Source: Gnetum montanum (Eukaryota; Streptophyta; Gnetopsida; Gnetales; Gnetaceae). From it: 64,000 bases of DNA. This document shows, in pieces, positions 47,304-57,419 of the stretch. A model generated the notes under the pieces. It made no database searches and was not told where the DNA came from. It saw only the letters and a list, made by a program, of their open reading frames with translations. The stretch's first letter is position 1; each line of letters opens with the position of its first letter. The DNA is taken from assembly GCA_015680685.1 (NCBI GenBank), contig MNCI01000949.1:5838-69837 (forward strand). The letters are read 5' to 3'. The translations under genes were made by a program, and so were the position numbers.

Positions 47304-48408
47304 TGTAGATTGTTGAACTTAGAAAGGGGAGGGATGAATAAGTTCCAAATTTCAATTCTTTGACACCAAGAGCACACTAATTTTAACATGGTTCCCCAAC
47401 TTGGGTAGTACACACTTGGAGGGTAGTTCACAAGCACATCTCCAAACTTTGTTCCTTCCAAATTGTGGTTGAAGGGTCCACATCCTATACAATCTTCAAG
47501 GCTCACTATGGAGTGTTGTGCTGCAACACTGGCCACTCAACCTACAAGGTCCCATCAGGCTTGGAATGTGGTTTCTAGGCTTTCACAACCTTTACAATCT
47601 TGAGCTCCGCACTGGAGTGTTGTACCACAACACCAACAACTCAATCCTGCAAGATCCTACCAAGCTCAAATAAGATGTCTTTGAGTAGGAAGCACATCAA
47701 CCCTATAGAGCAACAAGGAAGAATAATTACAAGGGATAAATGCAACTCAATTTGCTGATCCTTATTCGTTGAGGTACAACACACTTTACAATGAACAAAT
47801 GATGATACAATGAAGAGCTGCAAAGATTATAATAATTCACAAAATGATAGTACAATGATTACACATAAGCTTGCATATTCCCCAATGCATATGATGTCTT
47901 CTTATAACTATCATGTTTCCAAATCCTTCTTGGAATTCATGCAACAGCTAGACAATGGTCACTAACTGTCATGGAAGATGTTTTCTTCATACCTGAGACA
48001 TCTTTTTGAATTTTCCTTCTATTCTAGAAAGATGTCTTTGTTTGGGAAATATTTCTTTGTCTGAAAGGAGACATCTTTGTTTGACAGAAGATGTCTTTCT
48101 AAATCTGGGCTACATTATGTGAAGATGTCTTTCTTTGGTGAAGACATTTTTGTCTAAGGAAAGACGTCTACTATTTCTTGAAGACTTCTTTGTATAAGTT
48201 CACTCCAAATCTACCAAGATGTCTACTGTTTCCTAGAGATGTCTTTCTTGAGCTTTCTTTGTCATTTGAATTCATCGTTCCTTATCCACGGTCATCAAAA
48301 TTTAATAGATCTTCTTCCAAGGTTTTGTGCTATAATTACAATAATCACACACATAAAACCAACAAATGTTCTTCATTTTCCTTAAGGTTTTGATGTACCA
48401 AAGGATCA
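47304..48408 (-). repeat. 5' LTR of the copia element
   Basis: 1105 bp, TGATCCTTTGGTACATC to AACAATCTACA on minus. It contains an extended AGATGTCTTT array at about 47980-48245. Confidence 0.88.
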
Positions 48409-49689
48409 ACATTACATAGTTGACATAATCTTCCTTTGCAAGGAAGTTTGAGACATCTACCTATTTCATGTCTAAAATGACAAGATCTCATTCATGCTAT
48501 GCTAATTTTGCATTGTAAATGATGAGGAATAGTAGTAGATAAATAGTTTGCCTTCGAATTAAGGCATTTGCTGATATTATTCAAATAAAATTGATTTTCC
48601 TCCTTCTACATTTTCCTAAAGTTTTTGAAATACTAGTTCTTTTACCAAATTTTGAACTTGGTTATGATTAAATTAAAGAATGTACCTTTGAATATTCCAT
48701 TTATTAAGTTATAGAACTCTCTCATGAACTCTCTAATGGGAATAAGCTAATCATTTGAGCCACCTACCATATTAGACTTCATGTTTGGTCATCAACCATG
48801 CTTTTTAATATTTTGCAACATCTTTCAAACTAGATGCATATGATGCTTGAGAAGATAGCCCTCTTCTTCAAAAAATGATAAAAGTCAGTAGGTACATATA
48901 ACCTTTCTTTAAATAAAAGTTCACCCAAACATAAAATCAAAAATTATCATATCCACTCCTTCTTTGTTGGATAGTCATAAGCCCCCTTTATCGATTCTTG
49001 TTTTCCTCATACTTAAGAACATAGATATACCTATGGATGCTAAGGAAAACCTATTGCTTAATCTTGCTTCATTTATTATTTAGATGTTTGAGAATTTCCA
49101 AGTTCACCCAAATCCAAAATTGAAAACTATCATATCCACTCCATCTTTGTTGGCTCTAGATGGTCTTAAGCCCCCTTTATCTAATCTTGTTTTCCTCATA
49201 CTTAAGAACCTAGATATACCTATGGGTGCTAAGGACAACCTATCTCTTAATCTTGCTTCATTTATTATTTAGATGTTTGAGAATTTCCAAGTTGTCATTG
49301 CTTGGACAAGGGTTTTACATTTCCGTCATCATCACTACTAGTGTAGGGATTTGCCAAACATTTGCCCTATCTTTGGGTATTTTGTTATGGAAAATACTAA
49401 CGAAAGTCAAAAATTCCTATATTAAAATTTAAAAGAACTCGCAAAAGTATGCATTAATAGAAGAAAATATTTATGTCATGGCCAACAACCCAAAAATGCA
49501 TGTCTTGGTTGCTCTATACCAAACCCTCGTTAATACCAAGATATTTGAAATACCAAACAAAAATGCACATGCAACCTTTAGTCTTGGTAGATGGAAGCAT
49601 AGGTAGTAGAGTGCTTAGGGTGCAACAAAACATTTAGCTCATCTTTGGCAAATATTATTTGATTCATTCTTTAGTTTAAAAGAAAGTTT
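48409..49689. other. Spacer with a tandem duplication, otherwise unassigned
   Basis: Apart from the repeat at 48917-49290 nothing is recognised. A short frame at 49084-49272 reads ISTPSLLALDGLKPPLSNLV, which looks protein-like but matches nothing I know. Confidence 0.4.
48917..49290 (+). repeat. Tandem duplication of about 185-190 bp
   Basis: 'aagttcacccaaa' at 48917 recurs at 49100 and 'cttgcttcatttattattt' at 49063 recurs at 49252. The copies are diverged, with small indels, so this is a genuine older duplication. Confidence 0.8.
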
Positions 49690-50600
49690 TTATGAATCGT
49701 GTTAAAATAACATTGGTGCTTTCTTTGTACTTAACTTTTATCATGTGATTTTGTAAATTTAACAAAAGTAAGATTAAATGAGCTTACTTCAAATTTTATT
49801 TTTCAAAACACAAATATTTGTATAAAGTATTTTATATCTAATTTGAAAGAAATGCTAATAATATGTTACATTTCTTAACTATTATGGTACACGAGTTGGC
49901 CTTAGATTTTAATAACACACCTAATATTCAAATCCCTAAATGTTTTGTTTGAACTTTGAGGTATGAAATAACCAAATAAATGAACGTTGGACTTTTGAGG
50001 AAAAAAACATAAACAATTGCCAAGACACAACATTTTAGCTTATACAATACATTTATGCATTCTTTTATATACCTTACTAAAAGGGATGATGATGTTTGAA
50101 TCTATGTTGAAACATTAAGAAACAAAGTATAAGCATGAGATACAGCTGAGATGGTTAGTTCACAAGACCGGCACAAGCACTCTTCTCCAACTTAGAGGCA
50201 TGTTCAAGGTGTTTTGACACAATGGAATTTCAGTTTTTTTTAAAAAAGTAATTTACAATCAAGTTTCAATTAGAAAAATAACCAAAAATATAGACGAAGT
50301 ATGAAAATACATCTAAGAATAATCTACCATTTTTTTTTACATACGATGGGGATGTTTTCACATAGTTTAAAATGCAAGAAACAAACAATATACTCCCTCA
50401 TTTTTAGGTTGACGATCTAGACCCTCGGTGCAGGGCAGACATGGCAAAACAACAGCAGCAGCATGAACGTGAAAAAGACAGGCTTCTCACTACTAGTTTT
50501 TTTCTCCTTTTTCATTTTGCATTGTCAAGATAGATCCTCTGCATTTTAACCCATCATCCTCGTTGGGAGTGAACATTGAAGGCCCGTAATTCTGCGTGGC
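49690..50600 (+). repeat. Diverged duplicate of the region upstream of and into the DUF247 gene
   Basis: It parallels about 53395-54370: 'tatgtgattttgataaaag' type sequence at both 49742 and 53429, 'gtttgaactttgaggtatg' at 49948 and 'gtttgagctttgaaataca' at 53847, then the DUF247 N-terminal coding segment. Order is kept, with indels. It indicates a local segmental duplication of the DUF247 5' end. Confidence 0.65.
50430..50595 (+). pseudogene. DUF247 N-terminal fragment
   Basis: 'gacatggcaaaacaacagc', 'tttgcattgtcaagataga' and 'cctctgcattttaacccatc' align with 54240-54355 of the intact gene, the part encoding the conserved Ser-Pro-Cys-Ile-Val-Ser-Ile-Gly-Pro block. The frame is broken and no further DUF247 sequence follows. 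Confidence 0.7.
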
Positions 50601-50911
50601 CTCCTTATGAACAGGGGTATAAACTTTGAAACGTATGCTTCACATGAATGGAGGTGACAGGGGATTCTGTTCAAGTTATATTTGATTGTAGGTTAAAAAT
50701 ACTGTAATTGAGCTAACCTCTCCATTGCGTATAAATATGTGCTGCTGTTTTTGGTTGAAGGCATTGATTGAGCATTCAACTATATAGAGTTCAACTATAT
50801 AGAGTTCGTAGCAACAGCAGAGTGAACAATTAAGGAGTCAGAAGATGTTGGATAGCAGGGTTCGCATTGAGTGGGTTTGTATTTCTAATTATGTTGTGAG
50901 AAATAATGAGG

Positions 50912-51000
50912 TGTTAGTCTAGTAGCAAAACTCAAAGTCATGGATTGAATTCTGATAAGCATTGTAAACGTATTTTAGAATCGCAGTTTGGAAACTGTAT
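50912..51000 (+). repeat. tRNA-derived SINE, plus strand
   Basis: AATGAGGTGTTAGTCTAGTA (A-box-like) is followed after about 35 nt by CATGGATTGAATTCTG (B-box-like), as in the copies near RPS17. Confidence 0.55.
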
Positions 51001-51267
51001 ATAAAGGTGTATTCTCCCTTTGCTCTTCTCCTCTATTCTCTTCAATTTATCTGTTATGAGTTCTTTGATTTCATTTGTTACTGGGTGCAAGAGCCTTAAT
51101 ATTAAACTACTATGCATAATCCCATTTTCAAATTATTTTGCTGGTTAACAAGAGATTCTACGTTACTCCATCCATTTTAAATTTTTGTTTTACCAAACAC
51201 TGACGTTTGGCATCCGATACCAATGTTTTGGGCGTCTTCTAATTTATCTTTAGCTTTAAGTACGTCA

Positions 51268-51597
51268 ATGTCTTCGGCTTCTTCTACTTTACCTTTCACT
51301 TTTGTTTTTTCTCTTTTCTCTAATCTCTCTTCTTTTTCAAAGTAGTACGCCTTCGATATTCTGTAGTGATTGCTGAGGTAATACTTGGATGGTACGATGC
51401 CAATGGATGCCTTGCCTGAGTTTCAATCTGTTATTATTTAACAACACCCTTTTCTTTTTAAAAGCACACAAATGTCTTGATTTCCTTGGGCTCTTTTATT
51501 TTACCTTTTACTTTTGTTTTTATTTTTACTTTTTCAAAGTAATACTTGCACGGCAGGAATCCAGTTGCTTGCTTGAGCTCTAATCTGTTATTATTCA
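51268..51597 (+). repeat. Diverged pyrimidine-rich tandem duplication
   Basis: 'aatgtcttcggcttcttc ... actttacctttcac ... tttttcaaagtagtac ... caatctgttattatt' at 51268-51439 is repeated as 'aatgtcttgatttcc ... attttaccttttac ... tttttcaaagtaatac ... taatctgttattatt' at 51470-51597. Confidence 0.7.
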
Positions 51598-51838
51598 TAT
51601 TCAACATCGCCAAGGACTTATTGCAAATATCTATTTACCACTATAAATATTCCATGTAGTTCAGCCATTCTCGCAGAGGTATTCTTAATACGCACCATAC
51701 CTCAACTTGGACCTGACCCAATTCAAGGTGGAACGGTAGAATCGGCCTCTTTGCGTAAGTTCTTTACCCGATATTTACTTGTAATATCAGCTTGGAGCAT
51801 ATTTTGAGAAATTTGTCATTAATCATAAGATCTGCCAT

Positions 51839-51956
51839 GCAATGCAAAATCGAATCCGATTCTGCCCATTGCAATGCAAAATCGAATCCGATTCTGCCAT
51901 GCAATGCAAAATCGAATCCGATTCTGCCAATTGCAATGCAAAATCGAAGCCGATAG
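51839..51956 (+). repeat. Minisatellite: four 28-bp units with 2-4 bp spacers
   Basis: Units at 51839-51866, 51871-51898, 51901-51928 and 51933-51956 (last incomplete) start GCAATGCAAAATCG and end GATTCTGCC. Each has an internal inverted repeat (AATCG ... CGATT). Alternating spacers create CATTGCAATG-type palindromes. The first three units appear identical, indicating recent spread. Confidence 0.9.
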
Positions 51957-52689
51957 AAAATCGGACTGGACATTTAATCTATAGTTTATATTTTAATTGA
52001 TTTTTTAAGTTTACTGTATTGTCATTAATTCTCATACCAGGGAAAACTAAAATTTCTAGATTTGATTTTCTACTCTAACTGAGCTTTTAAATGAAAAAAA
52101 ATTAGAAAATGCAGCTACCGACATGGGTGGATATAACTGCTCTATTTTTCTGGTATTGACAATTTTGTTTTTTTGGAAAAAGTTTCTGATAAATTAATAT
52201 AGAAATGGATATGTACAGGATAGACAATGGCTACTTTTTCTCCTCTAATAAAGCTAATAAACATTTTGTTTATTCTCATGAAGCATCCATGCTAATATTT
52301 TTATAAGGATATATGTTGGCAGATTTTTTTCCTGATAAAAGTAATAAACATTTTGTTTATTTAATAAGAGGTAGCTTTGCTTGTTTGTATTATTAGGTAA
52401 AAGGTTACAAGTTTTAGTCTAGTTTAAATCATTTTCAAGTTCTAAGTTCTACTCAAGTATCCTGCCTATGTCTTAACGCAATATATAGTCAAAGAATTTC
52501 AAGTTTGAACATTAGCCAACTTCGTAATGTTGGGAGTAGGCTAGGATAATGATGATGAGTTAAGAGTTCTAATATTTTATCATCTTAATGGGCATTCCAT
52601 CTAGTAAAGATTGCTAATTCAAGTTAAACTTGAGGCATCATTATATTCTTCTCTAGTTCTTGTAATGTTTCATGTTAGCTATATAGCTT

Positions 52690-53390
52690 GAGTGTACCTA
52701 TGGTTAAATTTTTTTAGGTTTTCAATACACCAAAATTCCCTCTACCCCAACCTTTCTTGCATAGCCCCCACCCCAAAATTCCACCTAGTGTCCTATTTTT
52801 TAAGGAGATGTATCTTAGGTAGTTTAGGTTGATCCCATTTTGTTGGAACAAGGCTAAGATGATAAGGATGATGATGTTTTTTTAGGTCATCTAACTTATT
52901 AACCATCTTGACTATTTCTTATGTGCATCTACTTGGATAATTTCTCTAATATATTAATTTCATCTCTAGTTTAAAAGATATATTTTTAGGACCATGTTAA
53001 ATTTACCATAGTTCTTCCAATGTATTATGTTGGCTATATGTCAAATTTCTTGGGTTTTCAATAACCAGTAGTACTCCTTTACCTTAACCTTCCCTCTTGT
53101 GTGGCCCCCACCCCAAAATTCCACCTAGTATCCTATTTTTATGGATATGTATCTTAGATAATTAAGTTTGACTCCATTTTATTGGAACAAGATAGGATGA
53201 TAAGGATGATGATGTATTTGAGGTGATCCAACTTATTAACCATCTTAAATATTTACTAAGTCTAGGTACTTGCACAATGTATTTACTACACTAATTTTAT
53301 CTCTAGTTTAAAAGAATTTTTTAGCAACATGTTAAGTTTACTAGACCTATGTGCTTGATAGCATTGAATATTGATACGCTTTACATCAAA
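52690..53390 (+). repeat. Tandem duplication of about 345 bp
   Basis: 'cccccaccccaaaattccac' occurs at about 52766 and 53104, each followed by the same order: 'cctatttttt', 'atgtatctta', 'ttggaacaag', 'gataaggatgatgatgt' and 'aacttattaaccatctt'. The copies differ by scattered substitutions. Confidence 0.85.
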
Positions 53391-54121
53391 TATTAATTGC
53401 TTGGTGCCTTATTTAAGTGCGAATTTACTATGTGATTTTGATAAAAGTAGGATTGAATGAACCTAGCTTTAAATGTTATTCTTTAAAAAATAACTAAAAA
53501 TATGTCCCATTCTTTTTAAGTTTAATTGATTTGGCAGGGTTTTATAATTTTGACAAAAGCAAGACTAAATAAACTTAGTGTTAAACATAATTTTTAAATA
53601 ATCAAATAATAGTATATATCAAATTTTCAGTTTGATTTCTTTAAAGAGTTTGATATTTGAAATAAATCTAGGTGACAATCCAGAACTTTATAATTTAAAA
53701 TTTCAATATCAAAAGTTTTACCACTAAATACCTCAGGATTCTATACAATTGGATTACTTCTGTAATGCATTTCATATTCTTTATATATGATACCTGTTTT
53801 GATCCTGAATTCCATGAGCACCTAATAGTGATATAATTAGATGTTTTGTTTGAGCTTTGAAATACAAAATTACCATATACATTAAACTTTGAGGTTTTTA
53901 GGCAAAGGAACAGAAACAGTTTGGAGAATACATCTAAGAATGCAGTGTTTATTCTTTTAGATACCCAGGACAAAGGCGATAGGTTTGAATATACTTTTTT
54001 TAAGGGGTTAAAAACAAACTATATATCTCATAGGCTGAATACGTAATTTCTGTGTTGTCCATTTCACAATATTAATGCGAAACTTGGCATTTACAGATAC
54101 CTACCAACCAGTGTGTGGACA

Positions 54122-55870
54122 ATGGATGGAGGAGTGACGGTTCCAACCGATATCATTTCTGATGACATTGAAAATGGGTTTCCTTCGATTGGTCAAAGGC
54201 CAGGGCCCAGGCCCGATCTAATCTATAGTGTCCCTTCAGACATGGCAGAGATGGCAAAAAAGCAGCCGCATGTGTTTGAAAAAGAAATGCCTGTCAGTGT
54301 TTTCTCACCATGCATTGTCAGCATAGGTCCTCTGAATTTTAACAACCCATCATCATCATCCATGGGAAATAAAATCAAGAAAGAGGCATATGAGAAGATG
54401 AAGAAGGACCACGCAGATGTTATAAACAGAAGACCAGGATTCCTCGCAGCCCTTGTCCAGCGTATCGTAGCGCGTGAGGAGGAAATTAAAGAATGCTACG
54501 CGGACCGTGCAAAGATTCCACATGATTTAAGCGGCCCCACCTTTGCAGGCATCATGCTTTTGGACTCCTGTTTTCTGCTGCAGCTGCTTGATTTGGTCAG
54601 TGATGAACGGCATTCGAACAAAGATGACGAAAGGAACAAAGATGAGTGGCCACTCCTCGCAACAGTATTCGAAGACCGTCATCTGAAAGCGATGGTGCTT
54701 CAGGATATTTTCAAGATAGGGAACCAAATTCCACTGTTCGTAGTTGAAACGGTGGCCGACGAATTTCAAATATCATCATTTCGATCACAGGTTACGAAAA
54801 CCCTGCTCAGAATCTGTCCGTTATCTTTTGATCGTCATTTTGGTGACAGTTATGATCAGGTAAACACAGCATGTGACAACGAAAATCCCCATCTTCTTTC
54901 TCTGCTCCATTGCTTCTTGTGCGCCTCAAGGACAGGACGGATTGAAGAAGAAAACATAGCAGAAAAAATCGTAGACAGACTCGATCAAATTCTAGGAGGA
55001 TGTCTTGATTTGTTTAATGCTTTCTGTTTTAGACCGTGCGACCTACTAATTTGCCATAACAGGACAGAAAGTAATCAGTCATTGAATGCTCTGTGGCGGG
55101 TACCGTTGTTTCTTCTGCGCTGGATTGTCACGTTCGTGACCGGCGGGACGTGTCTGCTATTCCTTCTGGTTACTTTTGTTTTGTTTTTTGTTTTGATTTT
55201 TGTGTTAGCAATCGTCGCTGTGATCTTAGGATCAGGAGTGGGAACATTGCTTCTGCCCTTTTTCATAATAGCTTGCCTGTGGCCTCGGCGCCGTTTCAAG
55301 CAGCAGGGACCTGCCGGCAACATGTTTAGGGCAGAGAACCTTGCACCTCATATTTCTATTAAACCTCACAAGGGAGGCATAAATGGTATCCAGTTTACCT
55401 TAAACGATGATTCATCACTTTATTTGCCACAAATAAAAGTGGAAGAGAGCAGCCGCGTGATTCTGCACAACGTGATTGCCATTGAGCAACGTCTGGCCAA
55501 TAAAACAGTGTGCAACTACGCTCTTCTCATGGGCAATCTATTGCAGACGCCCGAAGATGTGGAGGTATTGGAAGACAGACAAGTTCTCATAAGTCAAATC
55601 GAGCATTTGCCGCAGAAGATCCTGCCAAGTAGACAATTTATGAAAAGGAGGCAGCACGAGCAGCAGCAGAAGAACAAGGATAGAAATTGGACAGTGCGCA
55701 TGTTTCAAGGCTTACAAGAGTCGGCAGCGGCAGCGGCAGCGGCAGCAGAGTTGCAGTGGTGGGATTGGACAGATTGCTGCATAAAAACGTTGAGGCAGTT
55801 GCAAGAGGACATTCCGGAGCCATCGCGGTTGGCGGGACACAGAATATCGATGCGGTGCAGTTTTGGATGA
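54122..55870 (+). CDS. DUF247 (UPF0481) membrane protein, probably frameshifted near its C-terminus
   Basis: Start chosen at ATG 54122 (context ACAATGG, A at -3 and G at +4); an upstream GTG in frame is not a plausible plant start. A TTTACAG just upstream (54096) could be a 5' UTR acceptor. The 582-residue frame carries DUF247 blocks: LIYSVP and FSPCIVSIGP near residues 33-70, IMLLDSCFLLQLLDL near 144-158, IFKIGNQIPLFVVETV near 196-211, and after the insert NLAPHISIKPHKGGI and FTLNDDSSLYLPQIKVEE. A long hydrophobic stretch (about 325-386) with two or three membrane segments splits the domain. The usual C-terminal NPW plus membrane helix is in another frame, entered at a (GGCAGC)4 repeat (55723-55746). 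The family is plant-specific and large; its molecular role is mostly unknown, with links to self-incompatibility in grasses. Confidence 0.88.
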   Translation: MDGGVTVPTDIISDDIENGFPSIGQRPGPRPDLIYSVPSDMAEMAKKQPHVFEKEMPVSVFSPCIVSIGPLNFNNPSSSSMGNKIKKEAYEKMKKDHADVINRRPGFLAALVQRIVAREEEIKECYADRAKIPHDLSGPTFAGIMLLDSCFLLQLLDLVSDERHSNKDDERNKDEWPLLATVFEDRHLKAMVLQDIFKIGNQIPLFVVETVADEFQISSFRSQVTKTLLRICPLSFDRHFGDSYDQVNTACDNENPHLLSLLHCFLCASRTGRIEEENIAEKIVDRLDQILGGCLDLFNAFCFRPCDLLICHNRTESNQSLNALWRVPLFLLRWIVTFVTGGTCLLFLLVTFVLFFVLIFVLAIVAVILGSGVGTLLLPFFIIACLWPRRRFKQQGPAGNMFRAENLAPHISIKPHKGGINGIQFTLNDDSSLYLPQIKVEESSRVILHNVIAIEQRLANKTVCNYALLMGNLLQTPEDVEVLEDRQVLISQIEHLPQKILPSRQFMKRRQHEQQQKNKDRNWTVRMFQGLQESAAAAAAAAELQWWDWTDCCIKTLRQLQEDIPEPSRLAGHRISMRCSFG

Positions 55871-56016
55871 AGGATTTAGGGAGGCGTTACGCTGCAAATC
55901 CATGGGTGGCTCTCTCCACTGCTGCCGCTGCAATCCTGCTTTTCATGACGGCGGCACAGGTCGTCTGTTTGTTCGTTAACTGCAGCAGCAGCAGGATGTC
56001 GTCTCCTCCTCTATAA
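55723..56016 (+). CDS. Out-of-frame DUF247 C-terminal segment
   Basis: The alternative frame, open from about 55690 to the stop at 56014-56016, encodes a helix, then GRRYAANPWVALSTAAAAIL and a hydrophobic run ending in Val-Cys-Leu-Phe-Val-Asn-Cys. 'N-P-W' followed by a single transmembrane helix is the standard DUF247 ending. It is therefore the true C-terminus, displaced by one base relative to the upstream frame. Either an indel in the GGCAGC repeat (real or assembly) or a truncated allele explains it. Confidence 0.75.
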   Translation, partial: GSGSGSGSRVAVVGLDRLLHKNVEAVARGHSGAIAVGGTQNIDAVQFWMKDLGRRYAANPWVALSTAAAAILLFMTAAQVVCLFVNCSSSRMSSPPL

Positions 56017-56124
56017 CTTGTGATGCTCGCCATTATTCTTCTTTTGCTTTTTCTCTCTCGCATTGTGTCTGTTAATTCGTTAGTGGTGACACGTTGCTTT
56101 CTCATGCTACTACATATTTTTAGC

Positions 56125-56232
56125 TTTGGTTTCCAACTCTCTTGTTCTTTCCTTTGTGGTGCATCCTATGCAATTTGCTTTGGTTTCCAACTCTCTTGTT
56201 CTTTCCTTTATCGTGCATCCTATCCAATTTGT
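56125..56232 (+). repeat. 54-bp tandem duplication in the DUF247 3' flank
   Basis: 56125-56178 and 56179-56232 both contain 'tttggtttccaactctcttg' and 'ttctttcctt', differing at a few bases. Confidence 0.88.
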
Positions 56233-56799
56233 GAGTTGTAATTTGAAAAAGATGTTTAAGTTACCTGAATTAGAGTATTCTGAAACTAAATATCAAACAT
56301 TGATAATGAATTTAATGATACCAGGTAATCGCAGGTACATCTACTTCTGTTTACAAAAGCAAAGGGTAAAAAGCAACCATGTAAATATTGGAATGACGGA
56401 AAGAGAACTCATGTACTCAAATAACATTTTTGGGACAAGGTTAAGGCTAATATGACAACAATGATTAAAGCATCATAATTTAATTTACTATACACTAAAA
56501 AAATAACTATAACATAAACTTTAATATATATTTAAAGAATATTCCAAAATATATTAGAACTTTAGAAATTATTTTTTTATCCTATATACTATTTGACGAA
56601 TAACTTTGTATAAGAGAATAGTATGTTGTTACACTTTTTCTCTATTTTTGTTACTGTACATTTTCATAAAAAATTATTTGCTATTTTCTTTTTCCATAAG
56701 CCATTTCTCTTCTAGTTCTCTAGTTATTATGCAAATTTAGAAGATATGGTACATACCTAGTAAGTGTTGAAATTACAATCATATTACTGTTTCAAAAGC
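56233..56799. other. AT-rich spacer
   Basis: Nothing recognised; probably DUF247 3' flank. Confidence 0.4.
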
Positions 56800-57415
56800 T
56801 ATGCTTAAACAAATTAGCCCATGGTGGCTTTATTTTAATGAAGGAGCTTGGGCTACTCATTCATCTAGATCGTATACCACTTGGACTAAGTTTGGTATAG
56901 ATTGTATACCTCTTGGAGTAAATTTGGTATCACGGTAGTTTCCTATCTTCATATGCATGATATATAGATTACATGGAAGAAGGGTTCTAGCCTCTTCATC
57001 AAAGTCTTCCTATCGATATTTATTTTCAATATATGGGAATTGTTTCTCCTCAACGTCCTCTTTTTGAAAGTGAAAACTTATTTTCTCATGTTTTTCTTAA
57101 GTGTCTAGTTACTCAACATGCTTGGAAATGGACATATAGAATTTTTAACAGCTTTTAGCCAAACATCAACGATATCATTCTTATTGATAAACCTACTTTG
57201 TATACTTTGCTTTTTTGCATTTAGAAGTGTCTTCAACTACTTGTTCTTTATTCTATTTAGAAGCTTCAACGTGCAGTTATTTTCCAACATCAAGAGCGTA
57301 TTTATGACCTTTCTTCAATAGTTAAATATTTTATTCTCAAACATGTTGCTTTTCAACAACAACTTCAAGCAAAAAAGCTTTCAGTGAAAACTAAACAATT
57401 AGTTTGTTTCTTATA
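56800..57415 (+). pseudogene. LINE 3' end: decayed RT zinc-binding region
   Basis: The frame near 57030-57130 reads PLFESENLFSHVFLKCLVTQ then His-Ala-Trp-Lys-Trp. This matches the plant LINE terminal 'zf-RVT' pattern C-P-L-C ... E-x-x-x-H-L-F-x-x-C-x-x-A-x-x-x-W, with one Cys position altered. Stops surround it. Confidence 0.55.
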
Positions 57416-57419
57416 GTAT

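Larger units (their letters stand above)
41518..48408 (-). mobile_element. Ty1/copia element, minus strand, split by a solo Ty3 LTR
   Basis: LTRs at 41518-42482 and 47304-48408 share the termini TGATC...CTACA (minus reading). The primer site at 47303-47286 (AGTTGTATCAAAGCCTGG) matches the initiator-Met tRNA type. On minus the order is gag remnant, protease, integrase, RT, RNase H, that is, integrase before RT, diagnostic of copia. The gag is much shortened. No matching 5-bp TSD was found (TTGCA left, ACATT right), so one border may be rearranged. LTRs of about 1 kb and the GGGGGAGA tract near 42565 recall the SIRE/Maximus lineage; this is only a guess. Confidence 0.88.
50601..53394. other. 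Spacer with several local repeats, no clear gene
   Basis: It holds a SINE (50912-51000), a pyrimidine-rich tandem duplication (51268-51597), a minisatellite (51839-51956) and a tandem duplication (52690-53390). TATA-like words at 50731 and 51005 are not followed by a supported ORF. Confidence 0.45.

Noticed and set aside
46880-47536. 218-codon minus-strand ORF
   Set aside because: Its first half reads through LTR and primer site; only the C-terminal coiled part belongs to copia gag.
50729-51000. Possible small gene after the TATAAATAT at 50731 (ATG near 50844)
   Set aside because: The frame is about 25 codons, no homology recognised, and the next segment is a SINE.
54113-54121. Upstream GTG start for the DUF247 protein
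   Set aside because: Non-ATG start in a plant gene without support; ATG at 54122 has a strong context.
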